From Penium margaritaceum (taxonomy: Eukaryota > Streptophyta > Zygnematophyceae > Desmidiales > Peniaceae): a stretch of 64,000 bases of DNA. This document shows, piece by piece, positions 44,317 through 55,117 of this stretch (positions are counted from its first letter, which is position 1; the number at the start of each line of letters is the position of its first letter). The notes below the pieces were generated by a model, which did not search any database, had not been told where the DNA came from, and saw only the letters and a list, made by a program, of their open reading frames with translations. The DNA lies in contig SZWC01001193.1 in assembly GCA_023375785.1 (NCBI GenBank), forward strand, positions 123,417 to 187,416, read 5' to 3'. A program made the translations under genes and the position numbers.

Positions 44317-44650
44317 TCAAGCAACTGATGTCAGTAGCACTGCTTTGACTGCTCCTGAACCTGGAACGACTTCTTGTCATCCTGATTAAGCCCTACACCC
44401 AATCCGCGCCCGTGGAAAACAATCGGTGAGAGTTTGTCCAAAGCAGCCACAAGCAACATTCAAACCGCCGCCTGTCGCCATCTTCATCAAAGCTTCCTGG
44501 CCCCAAAATCTGCCTTCCTGCAAGAACACTCCCTCCTCTATCCTCCTTCAGCTTTCATAAGCATTATTGCCTTCTCTAGCTGCCTCATCTGCTTCGTCGA
44601 CTCCATCCAGATTAGCCTCATCATCCTCCTGCTAAGCCTGTGGGCCAAAA
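44317..44650 (+). mobile_element. copia-type leader fragment cut by the hAT element
   Basis: Pyrimidine-rich sequence collinear in style with 55661 onward (CTGCTCCTGAACCTGGAACG against GCTCCTCAAGCTGAAGAG; TTGTCATCCTGATTAAGCCC against CTGTCATCTTGGTCAAGCCC). It ends at GGGCCAAAA just before the CAGGGG start of the hAT element. No clear gag domain. Confidence 0.55.
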
Positions 44651-44726
44651 CAGGGGTCTCGAGTTTAGGTCTTGCAATTCCGAGACCGAGTCTAGACTCG
44701 CAAGTCCGGTTCTACCACGTAGAACC
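44651..44726 (+). repeat. hAT left end with subterminal hairpins
   Basis: Contains the palindrome GAGTCTAGACTC (44688-44699) flanked by CTTGC (44671-44675) and GCAAG (44700-44704), and the hairpin GGTTCTAC/GTAGAACC with loop CAC (44708-44726). Subterminal repeats of this kind are usual transposase-binding regions in hAT elements. Confidence 0.6.
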
Positions 44727-45316
44727 GACCCACGATGCCGAGACTATGGTGTAAGATCACGATTCCTCCCCGGGGTGGCGGTGGCAGCTGGAGGGGAGGG
44801 GGAGGGGGGGAAGGGGGAGGATGATAATGATGTCATGGTCCGGATCGACATCCACCAACTCGGAAGGTTTGGTGCCATTACTGAGGCATTGTAACCCCCC
44901 CTCTCCTTTTTTGTGCTTGCCCGTACTTCGTTGCATACCCCCCTTTCAGTGACCAGGGCTGTGTATTAAAAAATCTACATTTTGCTGCCCATTTGTACCT
45001 AGGATTTCACAGATAGTGCGAGCCTACACCCTCCCTATTGTTTCGTAACAGGTTGTGCCTGCACTTCCGGTGTTTCTCCTAAGGCACCTCTGGGCCTTTG
45101 ACACGGCCACCCAGCCGGGCTCTAACAGCACCAATGGCCTCACAAGCATCAGTGCAGCAGCTGCAGAATCAGCAGGGATACCAGGAGTAAGGGCAGCATC
45201 AGCAGCAGCAGGGGCAGCAACAAGAGGTGTAGAAGATGCAGCAGCAAACTCCTAGTACCTCAGCCTCTAAGGCGGGCGGGACTCTCATCCAGGCCATGCT
45301 GAACATGTGAGGACGG
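44727..45316 (+). other. hAT 5' region, mostly non-coding
   Basis: GC-rich start with GGAGGGGGAGG runs (44790-44825), a T-rich stretch near 44905, and a Gln-rich coding-like segment from about 45134 (MASQASVQQLQNQQGYQE) that is probably the transposase N-terminus. It is broken by in-frame stops in its present frame. Confidence 0.45.
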
Positions 45317-45631
45317 GTGGACAAGTGCCAAGCAAAGCCGTCCGTGGTCTCCACGGTCTTCACCCACGTGGTCATCAATGTTGAGCCATGGGCTGCGTGC
45401 ACGTTGTGTCCCAAACACACGGGACTAAAGGGGACCTTCGGGCTGAACCATAGCAACATGTCAGGCATGTGGAAACAACTACGGCTTGAGTACAAGGAAA
45501 AACACAAGGAGTTGAAGGCGTTAGACGTTCAGCAGAGCCTTCTCAATGCAACAAGGACAGCCACGGACACTACAGCCAGGGTAGATGTACGCACACGCAA
45601 TTTGCACGTGGTGCCGCTGGTGTGGGGCTGA
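45317..45631 (+). pseudogene. BED-type zinc-finger region of the hAT transposase
   Basis: A 104-codon frame with WAACTLCPKHTGLKGTFGLN, then HSNMSGMWKQLRLEYKEKHK: Cys-x2-Cys followed by a Leu and paired His positions, the arrangement of a BED finger at the N-terminus of hAT transposases, which binds element ends. A basic helix follows. The frame then reaches a stop, and about 130 bases separate it from the core; a degenerate intron or a frame break is possible. Moderately confident because the second His pair is not cleanly spaced. Confidence 0.55.
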
Positions 45632-45759
45632 TTTTCAACAATAAGTACTTCCTATGCTGCATCTGGAAGCATGTTGTGTACAAAAACCAGAGTTTCTTGA
45701 GCATCAAATCATTCTAGCTGCGGCAAGCTTTTCTCCACTGTAGTCCTTTTGCTATTCTA

Positions 45760-46561
45760 TTGGATAGGATCACACTCCCGTGGCTGTTGAAGAACAGTGG
45801 TGCTGTGTTTTGTAAGAAGCTCTGGAAGATGTTCATGGTAGTGATTTCACGGGTGTCTTTCACGACTGATGGTTGGCAATCCGACGCCAATCACAAGTAT
45901 TTGAGTGTGAAGATCCACTTGATTGTCGACGAGCAGATGCAGAGTGTGGCCTTGGATTTGCCGTCTTGCAATGATGATGCCATAGCCACCACTGTCTTTG
46001 ACTTGTTCGCTGCTGCTGTGAAGGAGTGGGGCCCTTGGGACAAGACTTACTGTGTGACCATGGACAAGGACAGTGTGAACGACTCCATGGTGGACAACAT
46101 TTTGGTGCTGCAGACCGACAGGTTTGTCAAGGATGGTCACATCCAATGCATGGGCCATGTTCTCAACCTGGCTGTGCAAGACTTGATTGCAGTGGAGCAG
46201 GTGGAGGAGCACCTTCGGGTGGCCTGAGACATAGTGAATCATGTGAGCAGGTCTGCAAAGCGTGAGCAGTCGCTCGTCAACGCTTGTAAGGCCCGCGGTG
46301 TCAACTACCTCTCCTTGTACCTTGATGCCCCCACAAGATGGAGCAGTACGCTTGACATGTGTGGAAGGGTGGTGAGGATAAAAGAGGTGCTTGTCGAGTG
46401 GCTCCAGTCCCGGGATCCTGCCCTGATTCCCAGTGGCAGGGTTGGGAGCTTCTGGGCATGGTGATTGCAATTTTGAAGCCGTTGGACAGGAGTACCCTAC
46501 CCTCTCACTTGTGGTGCCAGTCTTTAGCACCATCTTGCAGAAACTCCACATCTGGCATGTA
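45760..46561 (+). pseudogene. hAT transposase catalytic core
   Basis: Frame 45760-46227 has FTTDGWQSDANHKYLSVKIH, the hAT signature with the first catalytic Asp in DGW, then YCVTMDKDSVND and GHIQCMGHVLNLAVQDLI, the conserved C..H.LNL motif. The same frame resumes after one TGA at 46225-46227 with LYLDAPTRWSSTLDM (typical DxPTRWnST) to about 46440, where reading continues in another frame (LLGMVIAILKPLDRST). The element therefore has at least one stop and one shift here and should be inactive. The apparent TTG start at 45760 is not a real start; the protein began upstream. Confidence 0.85.
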
Positions 46562-46666
46562 AAGGCTACCAAAGCAGCAGAGAAGAAGTAGAAGAAGGCA
46601 AGTCTTGACAGCACGGAGAAGCTACTGTTGATGCTGCAGCCGGGACTAGCCAGTGCAGTTGACAAG

Positions 46667-46801
46667 GTGAGAAACGGATGGTGGTGATGTTGCTTTTGGT
46701 GGTGTTGTTTGTGGTGGTGCTCAGTTTCCGTAGGTGTGCATGCTGCTGTTTGATAACTTCTTATGTTTGTTTTCTTATGTTTTGTGCTTGTGATACTGCA
46801 G
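46667..46801 (+). other. intron in the hAT transposase relic
   Basis: GTGAGAAACG donor after GTTGACAAG and TGATACTGCAG acceptor before CTCAAGAAATACGTG. Both flanking exons read in phase 0 (SAVDK | LKKYVKK). 135 bp, T/G-rich with GTGGTG repeats. Confidence 0.65.
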
Positions 46802-47241
46802 CTCAAGAAATACGTGAAGAAGTGTAGCATCCGCCATGTGGTTGCGATGGTGATCGATCCACAGTTTTGGTTCCAATTCTTTGACATGGTGTACAACGTA
46901 GAACAAGCCAGGGGGTGGTGATGGTGGTGGTGGTTCTCTGCATTCAAAATATACTTTCACCATCATCATGTGAACTATCTTGTTGTTTTTTTCTTTTTCC
47001 CATCATGTGTTTTATGTAGCTTCTGGGAATCAAGTCAACGGTGATTCTCAAGGTCACGGTGCTTGATTTTTTCAAGCTATACTTTACCAAGGTACAGGAC
47101 GAATGGAGGGATGCGGCTGCGGCAGCAAAGGCAGCTCCCGCAGCAGCGGTGGCAGAGGTAGCATGGGCAGATGCTGAAAACGACGACAACATGATGGCGA
47201 TGTATACCGACATGCCTGCAACATCAGTAGTTGCAGCTTAG
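46802..47241 (+). pseudogene. hAT transposase C-terminal exons
   Basis: Exon from 46802 gives LKKYVKKCSIRHVVAMVIDP, QFWFQFFDMVYNVEQARG, matching the LDPRFK-like segment of hAT transposases. A probable second intron (donor near 46913, acceptor TTTATGTAG at 47017) leads to an exon from 47018 with LLGIKSTVILKVTVLDFFKL and an Ala-rich tail ending in TAG at 47239-47241. The expected C-terminal dimerisation motif is not visible, so the end looks lost or replaced. Confidence 0.6.
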
Positions 47242-47252
47242 CTGCAACTACT
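47226..47252. repeat. perfect hairpin at the hAT/array junction
   Basis: AGTAGTTGCAGC (47226-47237), loop TTA, GCTGCAACTACT (47241-47252): a perfect 12-bp stem. The stop codon of the last hAT exon lies across the loop and the first base of the right arm. The 12-bp array starts directly after it, with TTGCAGC/TTAGTTG-like words shared by hairpin and array. Confidence 0.9.
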
Positions 47253-50200
47253 GCTGCGGCTTAGTTGTGCCCTAGTTGTGCCCTTGTTGCGCCCTTGTTG
47301 CACCCTCATTGCGCCCTCGTTGCGCCCTCATTGTGCCCTCATTGCGCTCAAGTTGCATCCTAGTTGCGCCCTTGTTATGCCCTAGTTGTGCCCCACGTTG
47401 TGCCATAGTTGCGCCCTACTTGCATCCTACTTGCGCCCTACTTGCGTCCTAGTTACACCCTTGTTGCGCCCTAGTTGTGCGCTAGTTGCACCCTAGTTGC
47501 GCCCTAGTTGCGTCCTTGTTGCGCCCTAGTTGTGCCCTAGTTACGCCCTAAATGCTCCCTAGTTGCGCCCTAGTCGCGCCCTAGTTGCGCCCTAGTTGTA
47601 CCCTAGTTGCGCTCCAGTTGCAGCCTATTTGTGCCCTTATTGCACCCTACTTGCGCCCTACTGGCACCCTTCTTGCGCCCTAGTTGTGCCTTAGTTGGGC
47701 ACTAGCTACGCCCTAGTTGCGCCCTAGTTGCACCCTAGTTGCATCTTACTTGTGTCATACTTGCGCGCTAGTGACGCCTTAGTTGTGCCTTAGTTACGCC
47801 CAATTTGCACACTAGTTCCACCCTTGTTGCGCCCTAGTTGCGCCCTTGTTGCGCCCTGGTTGCGCCCCGGTTCCACCTTAGTTGTGCCCTAGTTGCGCCC
47901 TAGTTGTGCCCTCGTTGCGACCTTGTTGCGCCCTAGTTGCGCCCTTGTTGCGCCCTTGTTGCGCCCTAGTTGCGACCTAGCTATGCCCTAGTTGCGCCCT
48001 AGTTACGGCCTAGTTGCGTCCTAGTTGCGTCCTAGTTACGCCATAGTTGCGCTCTATTTTTGCCCTAATTGTGCCCTTGTTGCACCCTAGTTGCGCCCTA
48101 GTTGCACCCTAGTTGCGCCCCAGCTGTGCCCTAGTTGCGTCCTAGTTGCGCCCTTAATGGGCCGTAGTTGTGCCCTAGTTGCGCCCTATTAATGTCCTAC
48201 TTGCGCCCTAGTTGGACCCTACTTGCACCCTAGTTGCGTCTTAGTTCGCCCTAGTTGCGCCCTAGTTGCACTCATCTTGCGCCTTTATTGCACCCTATTT
48301 ACACCCTATTGGCCCCCTACTTGCGGCCTAGTTATGCCTCAGTTGGGCACTAGCTACACCCTAATTGTGCCCGAGTTGCATCCTAGTTGCATCTTTCTTG
48401 CGTTCTACTTGCGCCCTAGTTGCGCCCTAGTTGCGCCCTACTTGCATCCTAGTTGCGCCCTAGTTGCGTCCTAGTTGTGCCCTAGTTGCATCCTGGTTGC
48501 GCACAAGTTGCAACCTACTTCTGCCTACTTGAACCCTACTTGCGCCCTAGTTGCGCCTCAGTTGGGCACTAGCTACACCCTAGTTGTACCCTAGTTGCGC
48601 CATAGTTGCACCCTAGTTACACCCGAGTTGCCCCCTAGTTGCACCATATTTGCGCCCTTAGTATACCATACTTGTGCCCTACTGGCACCCTACTTACGCC
48701 CTATTTGTGCCTTAGTTGGACACTAGCTAAGCCCTAGTTGTGCCCTAGGTGCGCGCTAGTTGCGTCCTACTTGTACCCTACTTGCGCGCTAGTTGCATCT
48801 TAGTAACGCATTAGTTATGCGCAACTTGCACACTAGTTGCACCCTAGTTGCGCCCTAGTTCCGTCCAAGCTGTGCCATACTTGCGCTCTAGTTGCACCCT
48901 AGTTGCACCCTACTTGCGCCCTAGTTGCACCATCGTTGCGCCCTAGTTGCGCCCTAGTTACACTCTAGTTGTACCCTACTTGCGCCCTAGTTGCACCTTA
49001 GTTGCACCCTAGTTGCGCCGAACTTGCACACTAGTTGCACTATAGTTGCGCCCTAGATGCGCCCTAGTTGCGCCCTAGTTGCGCCCTAGTTGTGCCCTGG
49101 TTGCGCCATACTTGCGCCCTACTTGCGCCCTACTCGGCCCTAGTTGTACCCTAGTTGCGCCCTACTTGTGCCCTAGGTGCGTCCTAGTTGCGCCCTAGTT
49201 GCACCCTAGTTGCGCCCTTCTTGCGCCCTTATTGCACCAAACTTACACCCTGCTGGCGCCCTACTTGCGCCCTAGTTGCGCCTTAGTTGGGCATTAACTA
49301 CGCCCTAGTTGCCCCCAGTTACGCCCTAATTGCACCCTAGATACGCCCTAGTTGCGCCTTAGTTGCGTCCTAGTTGTGCCCTAGTTGCGAACAAGTTGCG
49401 CCCTAGTCGCGTCCTAGTCACGTCATAGTCGCGCCCTAGTTGAGCCTTAGATGCACCCTAGTTGCATCCTAGTTGCGCTGTAGTTGCACCCTAGTTGCGC
49501 CCTAGTTGTGCCCTAGTTGCGTCCAAGTTACACCCTAGCTGCGCCCTAGTTGCGCTCTAGTTGCGCCCTACATGTGCCCTAGTTGCGCCCTAGTTACGCC
49601 CTACTTGCACCCTAGTTACGCCATAGTTGCGTCCTAGTTACGCCCTAGTTACGCCCTAGTTGCGTCCTAGATGCGCCCTACTTGAACCCTACTCTCGCCC
49701 CAGTTGCGCCTCAGTTGGGCACTAGCTACGTCCTAGATGTACCCTATTTGCGCCCTAGCAGCGTGCTACTTGTGCCCTACTTGCGCACTAGTTGCGCCTA
49801 AGTTGTGCCTTAGTTGCGCCTTAGTTGCGCCTTACTTGTACCCTAGTTGCGCCCAAGTTGCGCCCTAGTTATGCCCTAGTTGCTCCCTAGTTGCGCCCTA
49901 GTTGCGCTCTTGTTGGGCCCTAGCTGCGCCCTGGTTGCGTCCTAGTTGCGCCCTTGTTGCGCCCTTGCTCCGCCCTTGTTGCGCCCTCGTTGCGCCCTCA
50001 TTGCGGCCTCGTTGCGTTCAAGTTGCGCCCTAGTTGCGCCCTAGTTGCGCCCTTGTTATGCCCTAGTTGTACCCCACTTGTGCCTTAGTTGCGCCCTACT
50101 TGCGTCCTACTTGCGCCGTACTTGCGCCCTAGTTGCACCCTTGTTGCGCCCTAGTTGCGCCCTAGTTGCGCCCTAGTTGCGGCCTAGTTGCGCCCTAGTT

Positions 50201-53200
50201 GTGCCCTAGTTGCACCCCAGTTGCATCCTAGTTGCACCCTAGTTGCACCCTAGTTGCGCCCTAGTTGCGCCCTAGTCGCGCCCTAGTCACGCCCTAGTTG
50301 CGCCCTAGTTGCGCACTAGTTGCGCTCTAGTTACACCCTATTTGCGCCCCTATTGCACCCTACTTGCGCCCTACTGGCACCCTTCTTGCGCACTAGTTGT
50401 GCCTTAGTTGCAAACTAGCTACGCCCTAGTTGTGCCCTATTTGCGCCCTGTTTGCATCCTACTTGTGCCCTACTTGCGCGCTAGTTGCGCCTTAGTTTCA
50501 CCTTAGATGCGCCCAACTTGCACACTAGTTGCACCCTAGTTGCGCCCTAGTTGCGCCCTAGTTTTGCCCTAGTTGCACCCTACTTGCGCCCTGGTTGCGC
50601 CCCGGTTGCGCTCTAGTTGCGCCCTAGTTGCATCCTAGTTGCGCCCTAGTTGGGACCTAGTTGCGTCCTAGTTGTACCCAAGTTGTGCCCCAGTTGCGCC
50701 CTAGTTGCACCCGACTTGCGCCCTAGTTGTACCCTAGTTGCGCCCTAGTTATGCCCTAGGTTCGGCCTCATTGCGCCCTTGTTGCGCCCTAATTGCGTCC
50801 TCGTTGCGCCCTTGTTGCGCCCTAGTTGCCCTCTAGTTGCACCCTAGTTACGTCCTAGTTGCGCCCTAGTTGCGCCCTAGTTGCGCTCTAGTTGCGTCCT
50901 AGTTGCGCCCTAGTTGCGCCCTAGTTGCGCCCTAGTTGCGCTCCAGTTGCGCCCTAGTTGTATCCTAGTTGCGCCCTAGTTGCACCCTTGTTGTGCCTTA
51001 GTTGTGCCCTAGTTGCGCCCTAGTTGCACCCTGGCTGCGCCCTAGTTGCGCCTTAGTTGCACCCTAGTTGTGCCCTAGGTGAGCCCTAGTTGCGCCCTAG
51101 TTGCACCCTAGTTGCGCCCTAGTTGCATCATAGTTGCGCCCAAGTTGCTCCCTAGTTGTGCCCTAATCGCACCCTAGTTGCGCCCTAGTTGCGCACTAGT
51201 TGTACCCTAGTTGCGCTCTAGTTGCGCCCTAGTTGCACCCTAGTTTTGTCCTAGTTGCAACCTAGTTGCGCCCTAGTTGCCCCCAGTTACGCCCTACTTG
51301 CGCCCTAGTTGCGCCCTAGTTGCGCCTTATTTGTTCCCTAGTTGCGTCCTAGGTGCGCCCAAGTCGCGCCCTAGTCGCGCCCTAGTCGCGCCCTAGTTGC
51401 GCCCTAGTTGTGCACTTGTTACACCCTAGTTGCGCCCTAGTTGTGCACTAGTTACACCCTAGTTACGCCCTAGTGGTGCCCTAGTTGCGTCCTAGTTGTG
51501 CCCCAGTTGTGCTCTAGTTCCGCCCTACTTGCGCCCTAGTTGCCCCCTAGTTGCGCCCTAGTTGCGCCTGGGCGCCCTAGTTGCGCCCTAGTTGTGCCCT
51601 ACTTGCACCCTAGTTGCACCCTAGGTACGCACTAGTTGCGCCCTAGTTGCATCTTAGTTGCGTCCTAGTTGCATCCTAGTTGCGTCCTACTTGCACCCTA
51701 CTGGCACCTACTTGCACCCTTGTTGCGCCTCAGTTGGGCACTAGCTACGCCCTAGTTGTCCCCTGGTTGCGCCCTTAGTTGTGTCTTACTTACGCCCTAG
51801 TTACGCCTTAGTTGCGCCCTAGTTGTGCCCAACTTGCAGACTAGTTGCACCCTAGTTGCGCCCTAGTTGCGCCCTAGTTGTACCCTAGTTGCACTCTAGT
51901 TGCGCCCTAGATGCACCCTAGTTGCGCCCTCGTTACGCCCTCATTGCACCCTAGTTGCACCCAAGTTACGCCCTAGTTCCACCCTAGTTGCGCCATTGTT
52001 GCCCCCAGTTGCGCCCTAATTGCGCCTTAAATGCGCCCTAGTTGCGCTCTAGCTGCGTCCTAGTTGCACTCTAGTTACGACCTTGTTGCACCCTAGTTGC
52101 ACCCTAGTTGTGCCCTAGTTGCGCCCTAGTTGCGCCCCAGCTACACCCTAGTTGCGCCAAGTTGCACCCTAGTTACGCACTTGTTGCGCATTAGTTTTGT
52201 CCTAGTTGCGCCCTACTCGCGCTCTAGTTGCGTCCTACTTGCACTCTAGTTGCGTCTTAGTTGCACCCTAGTTGCGCCCTTCTTGCGCCCTTATTGCACC
52301 CTACTTACAGCCTATTGGCGCCCTACTTGCGCCCTATTTACGCCTCAGTTGGGCACTAGCTACGCCCTAACTGTGCCCTAGCTGTACCCTAGTTGCGTCT
52401 TACTTGCACCCTTCTTGCACCCTAGTTGTACCCTAGTTGCGTCCTACTTGCACCCTAGTTGCGCTCTAGATGCGCCCTAGTTGCGCCCTAGTTGTGCCCT
52501 GGTTGCACACAAGTTGCAACCTACTTGCGCCCTACTTGCACCCTGCTTGCGCCCTAGTTGCGCCTCTCTTGGGGACAGGCCACGCCCTAGTTGTACCCTA
52601 GTTGCGTCCTAGTTGCGTCCTACTTGTGCCGTATTTGTGCCATAGTTGCGCCTTAGTTACGCCCTAGTTGCGCCCTAGTTGCGCCCTAGTTGCGCCATAG
52701 TTGCGCCCAAGTTGCGCCCTAGTTGTACCATACTTGCGCCCAAGTTGCGCCTAAGTTGCGCCCTAGTTGTGCCCAACTTGCAAACTAGTTGCACCCAAGT
52801 TGCATCCTAGTTACACCCTACTTGCGTCCTTCTTGCGCCCTTATTGCACCAAACCTATACCCTACTGGCGCCCTACTTGCGCCCTAGTTGCGCCTCTGTT
52901 AGCCACTAGCTACGCCCTAGTTGTATCCTAGTTGTGCCCTAGTTGCGTCCTACTTGTGCCCTATTTGCGCCGTAGTTGTACCTTAGTTTCGTCCTAGTTG
53001 TGCCATACTTGCGCCCTAGGTGCGCCCTAGTTGCGCCCTAGTTGTGCACTAGTTGTGCCCTAGCTGCGCCCTAGTTGCGTCCAAGTTGCGCCCTAGTTGT
53101 GCCCTAGTTACCCCCAGTTACGCCCTAATTGCACCCTAGTTGCGCCCTAGTTGCGCCTTAGTTGCGCCCAAGTCGCGCCCTAGTCACGTCCTAGTCGCGC

Positions 53201-53364
53201 CCTAGTCGCGCCCTAGTCGCGCCCTAGTTGCACCTTAGTTGCGCACTAGTTGCACCCTAGTTGCGCCCTAGTTACGCCATAGTTGCGCCCTAGTTGTGCC
53301 CTAGTTGCATCCTAGTTGCGCCCTAGTTGCGCCCTAGTTGCGCCCTAGTTGCGCCCTAGATGTG
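47253..53364. repeat. 12-bp tandem array (CTAGTTGCGCCC)
   Basis: About 6.1 kb, roughly 500 units of CTAGTTGCGCCC with variants such as CTAGTTGTGCCC, CTTGTTGCGCCC and CTACTTGCACCC. As 12 is a multiple of three, one plus-strand frame has a TAG in every unit, so long frames are rare here. A special block (TTGCACC..CTACTTAC.., CTACTGGCACC, then CTCAGTTGGGCACTAGCTAC) recurs near 47690, 48340, 48560, 49280, 49710, 50400, 51730 and 52350, indicating higher-order structure of several hundred bases. No genes. Confidence 0.95.
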
Positions 53365-54486
53365 TGATACTTATAATTTTGCCACGCCTCTAACCTTCTC
53401 CGCGCAGACCTGATTCCGCGTGATCCGCGCATTATGCACTTCTTACTACTACCACAGGTCTACTCAGATATGTAGCAACATCACAGGTTCCCCACCCCTA
53501 TCTACTGGAATTTATGCGGACTGAAGACCTGAATCTCGGTGCACAAACCTCACCAATGAATGACACTCCGCGGTCCACTCCTTGCCACACGGGAGCCGCC
53601 ACCACGTGGCTTCCAGCTCCTCTCCATGGAACCCTTGTTCCGCGGACGTGTGCAAGTGAAGGCACCGCCCACAGTTCACTTCACTCGGACTTTTGGTTTT
53701 TCACGCACGCAATTCCGCAGTTCGCGGACAGGACTCCAAGGAGAGCACAGAAGCAGCGGGATGGATAATAACGGGAGCGGTTGAATGTCTTGGATAAACT
53801 TGGCAGAGTAGATGAATGCGGAGTATTGCTCAGGAAGACATGCAAGAATGAGTTGTACTTGTGCTATCACTACAGAGGCCCTTTTCTACTTGGGACTCCA
53901 CACGGCGTGTCTACATGCCATCAGTCTCATCCCTCTCACAGTATCCTCTTTCCTCATTCTTGGACTTCACGTGGTACGGCTACGCACCGTGGGTCTCGTC
54001 CTCAGCTACCCGCCCACACACTCACACAATGCTCATCCTCTACTGATCATTTTCTTCATCCGCGGCTTGTGCACGCGGTTCTTCGTGTTCTTCCTTGAAT
54101 CTTCTTCTTCCGCGGTGCGTCTCCAGGGGCTCCTCAGTGATTGATGCAAAATCACTCATGCTGATTGGATGTTCACTCCCTTCATTGCTCGGCCCTTCCG
54201 CTGACCTATCTGCGCCGTGTCAGTGATTGCGGATCTTGCTGCGGCTTGTCCCTGTTCTCCTTGTAACGCGGATTTCCTGCCACTGCTACCCGCCACTTTC
54301 TTCCTCTGCCACAAGCGCTTGAATTGTTGGAACCGCCATAGGTGATTGTGCTAACCTGCGGTGGTTCTTCTGTAGATATCCTGGTCCTCATCGCCCCTGG
54401 ACCCCGCGCTACCCCTCGCTCGACCGCGTCCGCGGGAGCCAGCGTTCTGTGCGCGGATCTTAGCCTGCCCAGGCTTTCTCCGCGAA
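53365..54486 (+). mobile_element. solo LTR of the large gypsy-like family
   Basis: It starts TGATACTTATAATTTTGCCA against TGATACCCCCAATTTTGCCG of the 15-kb element's LTR and keeps its plus-strand orientation (so the element itself would read on the minus strand). Shared landmarks include CCACGTGGC, TTGTTCCGCGGACGTG, CCGCGGCTTGTGCACGCGGT and CTTCCTTGAATCTTC. It is even closer to the truncated LTR at 10169-10808. It ends near GCCTGCCCAGG. At about 1.12 kb it is shorter than the 1.38-kb LTRs. It sits between the 12-bp array and satellite; no target duplication was recognised. Confidence 0.75.
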
Positions 54487-54785
54487 GTCACAAATGGTCA
54501 GCGGAGGAAACAATGGTTTGGGAATACTAGTGATCAACTAGCATGTACAATGAAATCAAATAAGTAGTGCCATGCTCTGGCTACCATGCACAATGATCGA
54601 CCAAATTAGGCGTATGTCACTGACCATGACCAAAGAACTTCACTGTGTGTGGTCAACATCGACAACTCATAACACGAGTCACAAATGGTCAGAGGGGGAA
54701 ACAATGGTTTGGAAACACTAGGTATTGTCTAGCAAGTACAAAGACGTTCAATAAGCAGTGGCACAGTGTGGCTACCATGCATAAT
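54487..54785 (-). repeat. 190-bp satellite, reverse orientation, short block
   Basis: About 1.6 monomers in the same orientation as 40546-42670 (AGTCACAAATGGTCAG, GTGTGGTCAACATCGACAAC, GTGGCTACCATGCATAAT). It is bounded by the solo LTR and a copia LTR. Confidence 0.92.
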
Positions 54786-54819
54786 CAACGGAATGAAGCC
54801 TTGATAGTAGGAGGAAGAA

Positions 54820-54827
54820 TATATAAA
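54820..54827 (+). promoter_or_regulatory. candidate TATA box in the copia LTR
   Basis: TATATAAA near the front of the LTR, about 20 bases before CTCAATAACAG; the position fits a U3 core promoter. Copies 1 and 2 have weaker AT-rich sequences at the equivalent place. Confidence 0.45.
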
Positions 54828-54855
54828 CTGGTCTCAATAACAGTTCACGTCCAGC

Positions 54856-55010
54856 TACTGAACCACCTTTACTAACAATTCTCTGGTCACTCAACCGTTT
54901 GGAATTCACCATCAAGTCATCCCCTAATGAAGTGACACCTGTCACCTGCGTCTGGCTAGCAGAAATAAGCCGTTACTTCACTCATTCGTCCTGTTCTGTC
55001 CATTTATACC
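54856..55010 (+). repeat. 155-bp segment duplicated across the gap, first copy
   Basis: The 155 bases before the N run (TACTGAACCACC ... CCATTTATACC) are the same as 55118-55272 after it. This is best explained as contig ends that overlap but were joined with a gap. Confidence 0.95.
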
Positions 55011-55117
55011 NNNNNNNNNNNNNNNNNNNNNNNNNNNNNNNNNNNNNNNNNNNNNNNNNNNNNNNNNNNNNNNNNNNNNNNNNNNNNNNNNNNNNNNNNN
55101 NNNNNNNNNNNNNNNNN
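55011..55117. other. assembly gap (107 N)
   Basis: A run of 107 undetermined bases. Its two flanks are identical 155-bp sequences, so the true gap may be zero or negative. Confidence 0.99.

Larger units (their letters stand above)
44651..47241 (+). mobile_element. hAT-superfamily DNA transposon relic
   Basis: It starts CAGGGGTCTCGAG, a plausible hAT terminal end (many begin CAGGG). A Cys/His BED-like region at 45317-45631 and a transposase core at 45760-46561 follow, then exons to 47241. The matching 3' terminal repeat is not found: the last codons run straight into the 12-bp array. It lies inside a copia leader, so it inserted after that element. An 8-bp target duplication cannot be shown because the right end is missing. 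Confidence 0.75.

Noticed and set aside
47253-53364. CRISPR-like or telomere-like array
   Set aside because: Units are contiguous with no spacers of constant length, and the 12-bp unit does not match TTTAGGG-type telomere repeats.
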